Shown here: one piece after another, positions 20,087-31,431 of the stretch | How positions within the stretch are numbered: position 1 is the stretch's first letter | Layout: every line of letters begins with the position of its first letter | DNA from: Georgenia subflava | Lineage (GTDB): Bacteria > Actinomycetota > Actinomycetes > Actinomycetales > Actinomycetaceae | DNA: 64,000 nucleotides | NCBI RefSeq assembly: GCF_009193155.1 | Contig: NZ_VUKD01000002.1 | Location: 372,001 to 436,000, forward strand | Reading direction: 5' to 3' | Notes under the pieces: generated by a model | What the model was told of the DNA's origin: nothing | What the model saw: the letters and a program-made list of their open reading frames with translations, nothing else | Databases searched by the model: none | Made by a program: the position numbers and the translations under genes

Positions 20087-21130
20087 GTGAGCGAACCCCT
20101 CATCCTGGGCATCGAGACCTCCTGCGACGAGACCGGCGTGGCGCTCGTGCGCGGCCGTGAGCTGCTCGCCGACGTCACCGCCTCGTCGATGGACGAGCAC
20201 GCCAGGTACGGCGGCATCGTGCCCGAGGTGGCCTCCCGCGCCCACCTCGAGGCCTTCGTGCCGACCATCGACGCCGCGCTGGCGGCCGCCGACGTGGACC
20301 TCGGCGACGTCGACGCGATCGCCGTGACCGCCGGCCCCGGGCTGGTCGGCTCGCTGACCGTGGGCGTCGCCGGGGCGAAGTCCCTGGCACTTGCTACCGG
20401 CCGACCGCTGTACGGCGTCAACCACGTCATCGGGCACGCCGCCGTCGACGAGCTCGTGCACGGCGCCTTCCCCGAGCGCTTCGTCGCGCTCGTCGTCTCT
20501 GGGGGGCACACCTCCCTCCTGCTCGTCGACGACATCGCCACCGGCGTGGTCGAGCTCGGCCAGACGCTCGACGACGCCGCCGGCGAGGCCTTCGACAAGG
20601 TCGGCCGGCTGCTCGGGCTGCCGTACCCCGGTGGTCCCCACGTGGACCGCCTGGCGCGGACCGGGGACCCGAGCGCCATCCGCTTCCCACGCGGCCTGAC
20701 CGCCGGCAAGGACAAGGCGCGGCACCCCTACGACTTCTCCTTCTCCGGGCTCAAGACGGCTGTGGCGCGCTACGTCGAGGCCTTCGCCGACCGCGGCGAG
20801 GAGGTGCCTGCGGCGGACGTCGCGGCCGGCTTCTCCGAGGCGGTGGCCGACGTGCTCGTGACCAAGGCGCTGGCCGCCTGCCGCACGCACGGGTGCGACA
20901 CCCTGGTGATCGGCGGTGGCTTCTCGGCCAACTCCCGTCTGCGCGAGCTCGCCGCGGAGCGGGCGCAGGAGCAGGGCGTGACCGTGCGGATCCCGCCGAT
21001 CCGCTACTGCACGGACAACGGCGCGATGATCGCCGCGCTCGGCTCGGCGCTCGTGCGCTCCGGGGCCGCGCCGTCGCAGCTCGACCTGCCGACCGACTCG
21101 GCGATGCCGCTCACCCTCGTCCAGGCCTGA
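20087..21130 (+). CDS. tsaD: tRNA N6-adenosine threonylcarbamoyltransferase TsaD
   Basis: A 347-residue catalytic subunit of t6A synthesis, transferring threonylcarbamoyl from its AMP ester to A37. [15 protein letters not shown] opens the ASKHA fold, the metal-binding histidines are His114 and His118 in [10 protein letters not shown], and [22 protein letters not shown] and [12 protein letters not shown] follow. The GTG at 20087 is chosen from the family N-terminus and the leaderless box. It lies about 5.3 kb from rimI, separated by the sulfurtransferase, nitroreductase and sdhCAB genes. Confidence 0.95.
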   Translation: MSEPLILGIETSCDETGVALVRGRELLADVTASSMDEHARYGGIVPEVASRAHLEAFVPTIDAALAAADVDLGDVDAIAVTAGPGLVGSLTVGVAGAKSLALATGRPLYGVNHVIGHAAVDELVHGAFPERFVALVVSGGHTSLLLVDDIATGVVELGQTLDDAAGEAFDKVGRLLGLPYPGGPHVDRLARTGDPSAIRFPRGLTAGKDKARHPYDFSFSGLKTAVARYVEAFADRGEEVPAADVAAGFSEAVADVLVTKALAACRTHGCDTLVIGGGFSANSRLRELAAERAQEQGVTVRIPPIRYCTDNGAMIAALGSALVRSGAAPSQLDLPTDSAMPLTLVQA

Positions 21131-21287
21131 GGGACGGCGGGTCGCCTGACCGGGCACCGCACCGCGGGAGAGGCATCGTTCCGGGAGCCGGCTGATGGGC
21201 CGGCGCCGGCTATCCCAGGGGATCGGCTGCCGCCTGACCGGCCGAGAAGCTGCTGCACCGCCTGCATCGTGGTCACGGCGTGCAAGG

Positions 21288-21806
21288 TCAGACTGCTGCG
21301 TCCGCGCGGTCGCGGCGGCGCAGCACCCGCCAGGCCCGGGAGCCGACGAGGAAGACGACGGCGAGGAGCGCCAGCCCCACCCACGTCCCGCTCACCACGA
21401 GCGAGATCTCTTCCGGGGTGTCGACGGCGGTGACCTCAGCCCACAGCAGCTGCGCCGTGACACCGTCCGGGCCGCCGGCCGCGGCGACCTGGAGGAGGGC
21501 GGCGACGAAGGTCACGAAGAGGACCAGCCAGACGATCAGCCCGATGCTCACCCAGAAGCCACCGGCTGCCCACCGGGGCCGGCCCGCGGGCAGCGTCGCC
21601 CGGTACTCGCGCGCGAGCTCGCGGGGGCTTCCCATGGCCGAGACCGCCGACCTCATGGAGCTGTCCGCGGCGGCGAGGTCCAGCTCGCCGCGCAGCTGGG
21701 CGAGGAGCGACTTCTGCTCCCGGGCGGGGTAGTCGTCCAGCCACAGCGACAGGCGGGCCAGGAAGGCCTCGCGGCGCACGACGTCGCGGACGGGGAGCCT
21801 GTTCAT
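21288..21806 (-). CDS. HAAS/DUF1700-like membrane protein
   Basis: A 172-residue protein. Residues 1-70 form a soluble helical domain (FLARLSLWLDDYPAREQKSLL, AVSAMGSPRELAREYRA) like the HAAS domain of DUF1700 proteins; two membrane helices follow (ISIGLIVWLVLFVTFVAALL-like near 88-108, and one near 140-158). Such proteins are usually encoded directly after a PadR regulator, as here: its ATG overlaps the padR stop by 4 bp. They are thought to act with PadR in envelope stress or transport control, but the role is not established. Confidence 0.78.
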   Translation of the reverse strand: MNRLPVRDVVRREAFLARLSLWLDDYPAREQKSLLAQLRGELDLAAADSSMRSAVSAMGSPRELAREYRATLPAGRPRWAAGGFWVSIGLIVWLVLFVTFVAALLQVAAAGGPDGVTAQLLWAEVTAVDTPEEISLVVSGTWVGLALLAVVFLVGSRAWRVLRRRDRADAAV

Positions 21807-22156
21807 CGGCGGGTCTCCTTGGGGGAGTGGGTGAGGACGACGGCGACGACGTCCTTCAGCGTCTGCCAGCCGCGCCGCTGGGCCGTGAGGTGGTCCAGAC
21901 CGGCGTGGGTGGGGGTGTAGTACTTGCGGGCCGGGCCGGCGCTGGAGCTGACGAGGTAGGACTCGAGCAGCCCCTCCTTCTCCAGGCGGGTGAGGACCGG
22001 ATAGACCGAGCCGGCGGCGATGTCGGTGAGCCCGGAGTCCTGGAGGCGGGTGACGAGCTCGTAGCCGTACGAGTCCTGCTCGCGCAGCAGCGCGACGACC
22101 AGCATCGGCAGCACCCCCTTGAGGAGCTGCGGGTCACGCACCGGGACGGGGATCAC
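21803..22156 (-). CDS. PadR family transcriptional regulator
   Basis: A 117-residue winged-helix repressor. DSYGYELVTRLQDSGL, GSVYPVLTRLEKEGLLES and GPARKYYTPTHAG are the PadR signature stretches in order, with the wing Arg-Lys-Tyr-Tyr intact. The GTG at 22156 is the start. A perfect 16-bp palindrome lies 12 bp upstream between likely -35 and -10 boxes, so autorepression is likely. It is translationally coupled to the HAAS/DUF1700-like gene. Confidence 0.9.
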   Translation of the reverse strand: MIPVPVRDPQLLKGVLPMLVVALLREQDSYGYELVTRLQDSGLTDIAAGSVYPVLTRLEKEGLLESYLVSSSAGPARKYYTPTHAGLDHLTAQRRGWQTLKDVVAVVLTHSPKETRR

Positions 22157-22164
22157 AAGGACAA

Positions 22165-22191
22165 GGTATACCGAGTACTCGGTAATGCCAA
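22165..22191 (-). promoter_or_regulatory. padR promoter with palindromic operator
   Basis: On the minus strand, TTGGCA (22191-22186) and TATACC (22170-22165) flank the perfect palindrome TACCGAGTACTCGGTA (22169-22184). Its position and symmetry suit a PadR dimer blocking RNA polymerase. The binding protein is inferred from adjacency. Confidence 0.6.
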
Positions 22192-22237
22192 CTAGCAGGC
22201 ATTCGCGACATGCGGACGCGCGGGTCGCCGGCCACGG

Positions 22238-22341
22238 CTGCCGAGCCCCTCGGCCGAGCCCTGCCGAGCCCCGTCTGCCGAGCCCTGCCGAGCCCTGCCG
22301 AGCCCGTCTGCCGAGCCCGTCTGCCGAGCCCGTCTGCCGAG
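22238..22341. repeat. Tandem repeat CTGCCGAGCCCGT and shorter variants
   Basis: About eight imperfect copies of a 10-13 bp unit fill most of the gap between the MFS gene end (22350) and padR; the last three copies of 13 bp are identical. Part of a recurring pattern of gene-end minisatellites in this window. Confidence 0.8.
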
Positions 22342-22349
22342 GAGGACCG

Positions 22350-23858
22350 TCAGCTGACGGAGACCACGGCGCGTCCCTCGCCGGAGACCCGCCGGTCGCG
22401 CAGGGCGATGGCCAGCGAGAGCAGCAGGCAGACCGCCACCGCGGCGAAGCCCGCAGCGAACCCTGCTTGCCAGGCGTCAGCGCCGACGACCGCGAAGAAC
22501 ACGCCGGTGATCATGGCGTTGCCGATCGCGGTGCCGATGCGCTCGGCAGTCGACTTCACGCCTCCGGCGGTGCCGCCGTACCGGGTCGGCACGTCCTCCA
22601 GGGAGAGGGTCTGGTTGGCCGAGCCGAGGCCTCCCTGCCCGACCCCGCAGAGCATGAGCGGCAGGGCCAGCCACCAGAAGGCGATGCCGTACCGCTCGAT
22701 CAGGACCGCGACGACCACGCTGAGCGCGAGCCCGACGAGGACGAAGCACAACGACCTGATCACGATGGTGCGGCCCCGGGTCAGGGCGTGCCGTCCGGCC
22801 CGGATCGAGGCGAAGGCCGAGACGACGGCGTTCGGCAGACCGATCAGCCCCGTCTCCAGCGCGCTCGCACCGAGCCCGTTCTGCATGTAGATCGCCACCA
22901 CGACGAAGATCGAGGTCGAGCCGAGGAAGAACGACCCGGCGACTGCTGTGCCGTGCGAGAACGACGGGAACGAGAACAGGGTCAGGTCCACCATGGGCGC
23001 GCGTCCGCGCCGGCGGTAGAGGCGCTCCCACCGGACCCACAGGACGAGCAGCGCGACGCCGGCCGCGAGCAGCAGCCAGACGAGGCCACCGCCGTCGGAC
23101 ATGAACGGCAGCATCACGCAGAGCACGGCGAGGGCCAGGAGGACGGCACCGACCGGGTCCAGGTCGATCCTCTCGCGCAGCAGCGCCGGGGTACCCGTTC
23201 GCCGAGCCTCCATGGCCGCCTGCTTCGCGGCGCGGCGACGACGCTCCGTCTCGAACGGGAACCACCGCAGGGCCAGCGCGCAGCCGAGGAGCCCGGCCGG
23301 GAAGTTGATGAAGAAGGTCGCGCGCCAGCCGACCTCGGGCCCGAGCACCTCGATGACGGACCCGGCGAGGAGCGGTCCGACGGCGACCGACACGGCGACG
23401 ACGGTGCCGAAGAGCGCGAACGCCCGGGCCCGCTCCATGCCGCGCCAGTACTGCTGGATCATGCCCATCGTCTGCGGGTTGTACAGCCCGGCCCCCACGC
23501 CCTGGACGAACCGGGAGACGTTGAGGACCTGCGGGTCCGGCGCGAGCCCGCACGCGAGCGAGGCGAGCGAGAACACGAGGAGCCCGATGACGAAGAGCCG
23601 TCCGCGGCCGAGCACGTCCCCGGCCCGTCCCGCGGGCACGAGGCTGATGCCGAAGGTCAGGGCGTAACCGGAGAGGACCCACTGCAGGTCGGTGTCGGTG
23701 GCGCCGAGCGTCTGGGAGATCGACGGCAGCGCCACGTTGATCGAGGACACCGCGACGAGCGCCATCGCGATGGGGATGAGGAGGACGACGAGGATGCGGC
23801 TGCGTCGGTAGGCGCGCTCGGCGCCCTCGACGCGGATCAGATCGGGATCGTCGCTCAC
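22350..23858 (-). CDS. MFS transporter, DHA2-like (14 TM)
   Basis: A 502-residue multidrug-type exporter with about 14 membrane helices. Helix 1 contains SSINVALPSISQTLG and LQWVLSGYALTFG follows, both typical of the EmrB/QacA (DHA2) family; RAGDVLGRGRLFVIG is motif A, and VQGVGAGLYNPQ lies near motif C. Substrate unknown. The GTG at 23858 is the most likely start because the frame upstream is Pro/Gly-rich and unlike a transporter; no ribosome-binding site is visible. It lies between the PadR pair and the amine ligase, all on the minus strand. Confidence 0.88.
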   Translation of the reverse strand: MSDDPDLIRVEGAERAYRRSRILVVLLIPIAMALVAVSSINVALPSISQTLGATDTDLQWVLSGYALTFGISLVPAGRAGDVLGRGRLFVIGLLVFSLASLACGLAPDPQVLNVSRFVQGVGAGLYNPQTMGMIQQYWRGMERARAFALFGTVVAVSVAVGPLLAGSVIEVLGPEVGWRATFFINFPAGLLGCALALRWFPFETERRRRAAKQAAMEARRTGTPALLRERIDLDPVGAVLLALAVLCVMLPFMSDGGGLVWLLLAAGVALLVLWVRWERLYRRRGRAPMVDLTLFSFPSFSHGTAVAGSFFLGSTSIFVVVAIYMQNGLGASALETGLIGLPNAVVSAFASIRAGRHALTRGRTIVIRSLCFVLVGLALSVVVAVLIERYGIAFWWLALPLMLCGVGQGGLGSANQTLSLEDVPTRYGGTAGGVKSTAERIGTAIGNAMITGVFFAVVGADAWQAGFAAGFAAVAVCLLLSLAIALRDRRVSGEGRAVVSVS

Positions 23859-23941
23859 GAGCAGCAGTTGTATCCCCTGCGCGCGTGGTTCACCAGCGGC
23901 CGGCGTCGGTGGGCCCTGGGGGGACCCGGGCGGTATCCCGG

Positions 23942-25072
23942 TCAGAGCGGGTGGCCCGCGCGCATCTCCGCCACCAGTGACGCCACGACGGCGTCCAGGT
24001 CGCCGCGCTCCGCCACCCGGAGCTGGCGCTGGTAGGACGCGCCGTGGTCGAGGATGTCCTGCACCAGGGCGAGCTCGGCGGTGCAGCCCAGCCGATCGGC
24101 GACGGGCTCGAGCTCGACCAGCATCTTGGCGACCGTGTCGGTGACGAGCTCCTCCTCGCCGGCCTCGTCGAGGATGAGGATCGCGTCCATGCCGTATCGG
24201 GCGGACCGCCACTTGTTCTCCATGACGAACCAGCGCGGGGCGGTCGGCAGCTCCTCGCCGGCGTCGAGCATGGAGGAGTAGTGCTCCACCAGGCAGTGGG
24301 TGAGGGCCGAGAGCGCCAGCAGCTCCTGGAGGTTGGTCGCGGCGTCGCACACGCGCACCTCGACGGTCCCGAGCGCGGGGGAGGGGCGGATGTCCCAGCG
24401 GATCTCGCTGAAGGTGTCGATGACGCCCGTGCGCGTCATGTCGTCGACGTAGCGCTCGAGCTCGGACCACCTGTCGAACTGGTAGGGCACGCCGGCGGTG
24501 GGCAGCTGCTGGAACATCATCGCCCGGTTGGAGGCGTAGCCGGTGTCCTCGCCGCCCCAGAACGGCGACGAGGCGGCCAGGGACTGCAGGTGCCCGAACC
24601 GGGTGAGCAGCGCCTGCATGATCGGCAGCACCTTCGCCCGGTCCTCGATGCCCACGTGCACGTGGACCCCGTACAGCAGCATCTGGCGGCCCCACCACCG
24701 CGTCCGGTCGATCAGGGTGGCGTAGCGCTCCTTGTTGGTGACCTTCTGGAACGCCGGGCTCGCGAACGGGTGGGTGCCGGCGCTGGCCAGCTCGATCCGC
24801 AGCGCGTCGGTGACGGGCCGGAGCTCTTCGATGGCCCGCTGCAGGTCCGCGCCGGCACCGGCGACCGTGCGGCACACCCCGGAGACGACCTCGACGGTGT
24901 TGACGAGCAGCTCGGGGTGGACGTGGGGATGCTGCGACCCGTCGGTCGGGGCGATGCGCTCGAGCACGGTGGTGGCCGCCTGACGCAGGTCGCCGGAGTC
25001 CGCGTCGACGAGCTGGAGCTCCCACTCGATGCCGACCGACGACCGCTCGGAACGAGCGAAGGGAATGTCCAC
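23942..25072 (-). CDS. Carboxylate-amine ligase, glutamate-cysteine ligase family 2 (YbdK-like)
   Basis: A 376-residue GCS2-fold enzyme. SVGIEWELQLVD, HPELLVNTVEVVSGVC, LLYGVHVHVGIEDR, SSPFWGGEDTGYASNR, EIRWDIRPSPALGTVEVRVCD and RWFVMENKWRSARYGMDA match the family. These enzymes join an amino acid amine to glutamate; E. coli YbdK has weak gamma-glutamylcysteine activity. The real product here is uncertain, since actinobacteria use mycothiol. GTG at 25072; GACTGT lies 5 nt before it, as it does before alr. Confidence 0.85.
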   Translation of the reverse strand: MDIPFARSERSSVGIEWELQLVDADSGDLRQAATTVLERIAPTDGSQHPHVHPELLVNTVEVVSGVCRTVAGAGADLQRAIEELRPVTDALRIELASAGTHPFASPAFQKVTNKERYATLIDRTRWWGRQMLLYGVHVHVGIEDRAKVLPIMQALLTRFGHLQSLAASSPFWGGEDTGYASNRAMMFQQLPTAGVPYQFDRWSELERYVDDMTRTGVIDTFSEIRWDIRPSPALGTVEVRVCDAATNLQELLALSALTHCLVEHYSSMLDAGEELPTAPRWFVMENKWRSARYGMDAILILDEAGEEELVTDTVAKMLVELEPVADRLGCTAELALVQDILDHGASYQRQLRVAERGDLDAVVASLVAEMRAGHPL

Positions 25073-25217
25073 GTGCCACAGTCTGCCGCCTCGCCAGGCC
25101 CTGCGCGACGCCCGTCCCGCGGGGTCCGACGACGGGTCTGGGTACGTTGGCAGGGCCCGCGGTCCGCGGGCTCCGGCCCGGGTCCGGCCGTCGCCGTCGA
25201 CGCCGGACGGGTTCGGG

Positions 25218-26444
25218 CTACGGAGCGACCGGTTCGACGACCAGCACGCTCTGGCGTCCGGCGATCCGGGTGAGCACGATCGTCGCGCTCGCGGACCCCT
25301 TCAGCGCGAGCTGGCGACGCAGCTGCTCGGGCTCGACGGCCGTGCCGCGCTTCTTGATCGTGACCGGCCCGACGTCCCGCTCGCGAAGGTAGGCGCGCAG
25401 CCGCTTGAGGCTGAAGACGAAGTGGTCCAGCACCCGGTACGGCGTCGCGAAGGGCGTCTCGACGAGCCGGTCGGCGGTCAGGTAGGCGATGTCCTCGCTG
25501 AGGAGACCGGCGTCGAGGTCCTCGGCCGTGCGCGCGACGAGCCCGGACCGGATGACGGCACCGTCGGGCTCGTAGAGGTAGCTGCCGACCGGCCGCACGG
25601 TCCCGGCGCGGGCCGGGGCGTCCGGTGCGGCCGCGGGCGTGCCGCTCAGCGCGGCGGACTCGGACAGCACGTGCGGGCCGTCGGTCGAGAGCACAAGGGC
25701 CGATCGTCCCGGGCCCTCGGGCGCCAGCGGGCCGAACCACAGGCCGGCCTCGACGACGTCGCCCGCCACGCTGACCCACTGGGCGTGGGCGTCCGGCGGG
25801 AGGAAGGAGTACGGGATGCCGGGGGCGACCTTCATGCCCAGGGCCGGCACCGTGGTGCGCAGCCCGAGGACGGCGTCCAGCGGCGGGGACCAGTCGCCGG
25901 GCTCGAACACGCGACGTCCGCCCCTGGTGCGGCGGGCGGGGTCGGCGAAGACGGCGTCGACACCTTCCGCGGCGAGATCGAGCTCGAGGGCGTCGGCGTG
26001 ACGGACGCTCGCCGTGGGGAAGTGCCGGAGGTTGACGGTGGCCAGGGCCGCCGTCGTCTCGTCGGCCTCGACGGCGAGCACCGGCACTCCCAGGGCCGAC
26101 AGCGCCATCGCGTCCCCGCCCAGCCCCGAGCCGAGGTCGGCGACCAGGGCCGCCCCGGCGTCGGCATAGCGCCGGGCGTGGTGGGCCGCGACGGACAGCC
26201 GGGTCGCCTGCTCGAGACCGGCCGGGGTGAACAGCATCCCCGCGGCGAAGTCACCGAACTTCGCCGCCGCACGGGCGCGCAGGCGTGACTGGGTGAGCGC
26301 CGCCGCCACGAGGTCCGGTTCGACGCCCCGGTCCCTGAGGCCGGCGGAGAGACGTAGTGCCGCCTCCTCCGAGTAGGGCGGCAGCTGGTTCAGCAGCGCC
26401 CAACCCTCCGGGGCGAGCAGCTTGGCGAGCGAGGCGGGGTCCAC
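25218..26444 (-). CDS. Class I SAM-dependent methyltransferase with THUMP-like C-terminus
   Basis: A 408-residue protein. An N-terminal helical part (WALLNQLPPYSEEAALRLSA, then AGMLFTPAGLEQATRLSVA) precedes a Rossmann methyltransferase fold with VADLGSGLGGDAMAL, VLAVEADETTAALA and FADPARR. The last 90 residues (VGPVTIKKRGTAVEPEQLRR) resemble the THUMP-like domain used in RNA binding, so the substrate is probably RNA. The GTG at 26444 is preceded by CAGGAT 6 nt upstream, a weak leaderless arrangement. It is divergent from groES. Confidence 0.82.
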   Translation of the reverse strand: MDPASLAKLLAPEGWALLNQLPPYSEEAALRLSAGLRDRGVEPDLVAAALTQSRLRARAAAKFGDFAAGMLFTPAGLEQATRLSVAAHHARRYADAGAALVADLGSGLGGDAMALSALGVPVLAVEADETTAALATVNLRHFPTASVRHADALELDLAAEGVDAVFADPARRTRGGRRVFEPGDWSPPLDAVLGLRTTVPALGMKVAPGIPYSFLPPDAHAQWVSVAGDVVEAGLWFGPLAPEGPGRSALVLSTDGPHVLSESAALSGTPAAAPDAPARAGTVRPVGSYLYEPDGAVIRSGLVARTAEDLDAGLLSEDIAYLTADRLVETPFATPYRVLDHFVFSLKRLRAYLRERDVGPVTIKKRGTAVEPEQLRRQLALKGSASATIVLTRIAGRQSVLVVEPVAP

Positions 26445-26500
26445 CGCTCGATCCTGCCACCCGAGCACCGTGTCCGACCGCCGGCGCTGGCGGCAACACG

Positions 26501-26527
26501 TTGGCACTCACCTTGACCGAGTGCTAA
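26501..26527 (+). promoter_or_regulatory. CIRCE element (HrcA operator)
   Basis: TTGGCACTC, nine bases, GAGTGCTAA: the CIRCE inverted repeat with its exact 9-nt spacer and a single departure from consensus. It overlaps the -35 box of the groES promoter, so HrcA should repress groES in the absence of heat stress. hrcA itself is not in the window. Confidence 0.93.
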
Positions 26528-26541
26528 CGCGGGCCTAGATT
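26513..26541 (+). promoter_or_regulatory. groES promoter
   Basis: TTGACC (26513-26518), a 17-bp spacer and TAGATT (26536-26541) give a start near 26548 and a leader of about 130 nt. The -35 box lies within the CIRCE spacer. Confidence 0.75.
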
Positions 26542-26678
26542 GATCCCGGGCGCGGCCCCTACGGGGTCGCGGCTGCGCGTACCGGAGACGGAGCGTCCGA
26601 CCCCCGCGACGGCGGGCGTGCCGGCGAAGGTGGCGCACCCTTATCTGTCCCATCACTCATGCGAAGGGGAGGTCCGCA

Positions 26679-26975
26679 GTGTCGGTCTCCATCAAGCCGC
26701 TCGAGGACCGTATCGTCGTGCAGACCCTCGAGGCCGAGCAGACCACGGCTTCTGGTCTCGTCATCCCGGACACCGCCAAGGAGAAGCCCCAGGAGGGCAC
26801 CGTCCTGGCGATCGGTCCGGGCCGCGTCGACGACAACGGCAACCGGGTTCCGCTGGACGTCGCCGTGGGCGACGTCGTCATCTACAGCAAGTACGGCGGC
26901 ACCGAGGTGAAGTACGCCGGTGAGGACTACCTGATCCTCTCCGCGCGCGACATCCTCGCCGTCGTGGACAAGTGA
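26679..26975 (+). CDS. groES: 10 kDa chaperonin GroES
   Basis: A 98-residue co-chaperonin that caps Gro[24 protein letters not shown] (mobile loop region), [35 protein letters not shown] and the end [10 protein letters not shown] are classical. GTG at 26679 has GGGGAGG 10 nt upstream. groEL does not follow; a terminator and then whiB on the other strand do, so GroES must work with a GroEL encoded elsewhere. Confidence 0.97.
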   Translation: MSVSIKPLEDRIVVQTLEAEQTTASGLVIPDTAKEKPQEGTVLAIGPGRVDDNGNRVPLDVAVGDVVIYSKYGGTEVKYAGEDYLILSARDILAVVDK

Positions 26976-27011
26976 TCAGCGACTAGCTGAACATCAGCGA
27001 CCAGCTGACAG

Positions 27012-27050
27012 ACGAAGCCCCGGCCCTCCTCGTGAGGGTCGGGGCTTCGT
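27012..27050. terminator. Terminator after groES
   Basis: ACGAAGCCCCGGCCCT pairs with AGGGTCGGGGCTTCGT (one G-U pair) around a 7-nt loop; it ends TTCGTTC. It may act for both convergent genes. Just before it, at 26976-27010, the 18-bp unit starting TCAGCGAC is duplicated. Confidence 0.8.
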
Positions 27051-27147
27051 TCATGCCTGGGCGGCGTTCATACCGGGGCCGCGTTCACGCCTGGGCGGCG
27101 TTCGTACGTGGGCCGCGTTCACGCCCAGGCCGCGTTCATGCCCGGGC
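27051..27147. repeat. Imperfect tandem repeat GCCTGGGCGGCGTTCAT at the whiB 3' end
   Basis: About six alternating units of 15-19 bp (GCCTGGGCGGCGTTCAT, GGGCCGCGTTCAC and variants). The last one runs into the whiB stop codon (complement of TCA at 27153-27155), where GCCCGGGCGGCCGTCA aligns with the repeat unit. Confidence 0.75.
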
Positions 27148-27152
27148 GGCCG

Positions 27153-27443
27153 TCAGGACGCGCGGCGGGCAGGGCGGGCGAGGATCGCCTGGCGGTCGTC
27201 CTCGCTGAGGCCACCCCAGACGCCGTACGGCTCACGCACGGCGAGCGCGTGCGAGCGGCACTGCTCGATCACCGGGCAGGTGGCGCACACGGCCTTGGCG
27301 GCCTCGTCGCGGCGGCGACGGGTCCCGCCGCGCTCACCCTCGGGGTGGAAGAAGAGGTTGGGGTCCGCCTCGCGGCACGCCCCCTCGTACTGCCACTCCC
27401 ACAGGTCCATCACCGGGCCGGGAAGCCTCGAGAGCTCAGCCAT
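27153..27443 (-). CDS. WhiB family [4Fe-4S] transcriptional regulator
   Basis: A 96-residue Wbl protein. The four cluster cysteines are in WQYEGACREAD, AKAVCATCP and VIEQCRSHALAVRE; the GVWGGLSEDDR turn and the basic tail (RPARRAS) form the DNA-contact part. Wbl proteins bind sigma-A region 4 and respond to NO or redox state. ATG at 27443 is preferred over an earlier in-frame ATG because MAELSRLPGPV is the usual N-terminus and GGAAGGA precedes it. It resembles the WhiB1/WhiB2 type; the subgroup is not certain. Confidence 0.93.
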   Translation of the reverse strand: MAELSRLPGPVMDLWEWQYEGACREADPNLFFHPEGERGGTRRRRDEAAKAVCATCPVIEQCRSHALAVREPYGVWGGLSEDDRQAILARPARRAS

Positions 27444-27622
27444 CAGTCCGTTCCTTCCGTCGTACATCCGTCGAGGGCGTGATCGCCGCTGCTGCTGCAC
27501 AACCTAGCAACCGATGCACAACTTGTTCAAGACCCTGTCGAAACTGATTCAGAAACGATGCTGCGCGGAATCTCGGGCGCGCCTAAGTGGCAGTAGGGGA
27601 CCGTTCGCGTCAAGATCGATTC

Positions 27623-28678
27623 ATGATGACGGATCGCGGAGCCGGACCGTCCGCGACCGACGACGGGGCAGCGGGACGGTCGGGCGACGCCGGGAACCAC
27701 TGGCCACGGGCAGTTCCGACGGCACGAGAGGGCGCAGGCCGGCCGCACGGCGGTGGTGGCGGTGCGCCGCTGACGGTCGCCGCCGTCGCCTCACGCCTCG
27801 GCGTCGCCGCCTCGACCCTGCGGACGTGGGACCGTCGCTACGGGCTCGGCCCGACCTCCCACGAGGCCGGCAGCCACCGTCGCTACACGCCCGACGACGT
27901 GGCGCGTCTGGAGCGGATGCGCCACCTCACCCTCCAGGGCGTGGCGCCGGCCGACGCCGCCCGCGCCGCCGCCAGCGCCGACCCCGAGGGGCAGGTCGTG
28001 CAGCTGCCGACCGACGGCGTCCAGCGCGGCCAGCAGCAGGCCGACCACGGCGAACGGCTCCTCGTGGACCCGCTCTCCCTCGCCGCCGCGGCGGTGGAGC
28101 CCGACCTGCCCAGGGTCCAGCGGATGCTCGACCAGGAGGTGCGCGACCAGGGCATCGTGAAGGCCTGGACCGCCGTCGCGAAGCCTGCCCTGGCCATGCT
28201 GCGTCAGCGTGAGCGCTCCGACCGTCCCGGCGTCGACCCCGAGGCCGTCGTCACGGCCGCGGTCCTCGGCGCCGTCCGGGACCTCACCGTGAGCCGTCTC
28301 CGCGGCTCAGGAGGCGGCGAGACTCTCCCGAACGGGCCGATCGTGCTGCTGTGCGCGGGTGCCGAGCGCCGGCTGCGGGCCCATGTCATCGGCGGGGGCC
28401 TCGCCGAGCGGGGAGTGCCCTCACGGGTGCTCAGGGCCGAGAAGGCAGGCGGCGTCGACCAGGTCCTGCAGTCGTTGCGCGAACGGCACGCCCGCGTGCT
28501 GGCCGTCCTCGGCAGCCCACCCGGGGTCGAGGACATCGTGCGCGCGGTCTCTGGGCGTGGTGACGTCGAGGTGTTCCTCCTCGGCGCCGACGCCCCCAGC
28601 CTGTGGCTGCCGAACGTGCACCGCGTACGTACGCCCGGCGCTGCGGTCGAGGAGATCGCCGAGGTCATGCAGGCCTGA
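27623..28678 (+). CDS. MerR-type HTH regulator with degenerate B12-binding-like domain
   Basis: A 351-residue protein. After a disordered N-terminus of about 45 residues comes a MerR helix-turn-helix (LTVAAVASRLGVAASTLRTW, then RRYTPDDVARLERMRHLTL). Residues about 150-240 form a helical bundle and 240-350 a Rossmann-like fold, the layout of CarH/MerR regulators that bind cobalamin. The cobalamin motif E-x-H-x-x-G is replaced by ERRLRA, so B12 binding is doubtful. CAAGAT lies 6 nt before the ATG at 27623 (a second ATG follows). It is divergent from whiB. Confidence 0.8.
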   Translation: MMTDRGAGPSATDDGAAGRSGDAGNHWPRAVPTAREGAGRPHGGGGGAPLTVAAVASRLGVAASTLRTWDRRYGLGPTSHEAGSHRRYTPDDVARLERMRHLTLQGVAPADAARAAASADPEGQVVQLPTDGVQRGQQQADHGERLLVDPLSLAAAAVEPDLPRVQRMLDQEVRDQGIVKAWTAVAKPALAMLRQRERSDRPGVDPEAVVTAAVLGAVRDLTVSRLRGSGGGETLPNGPIVLLCAGAERRLRAHVIGGGLAERGVPSRVLRAEKAGGVDQVLQSLRERHARVLAVLGSPPGVEDIVRAVSGRGDVEVFLLGADAPSLWLPNVHRVRTPGAAVEEIAEVMQA

Positions 28679-31281
<2,603 letters not shown>

Positions 31282-31431
31282 GATTGCCTCCTTCTCCGCT
31301 CAGCACTGTGCCAGCCGCCGCCCACATCCGGCGGGACCCGGCCGGGTGTGCCACAGGGCAACCGGTGCGGCCGGATGTGGTCCAATGCGGGAGGGAGGCG
31401 GTGACGGGCCGCGTACCGGCAGGGAGAGTCA

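Noticed and set aside
26976-27152. groEL remnant after groES
   Set aside because: The stretch holds a terminator and repeats; no GroEL-like coding sequence in any frame.
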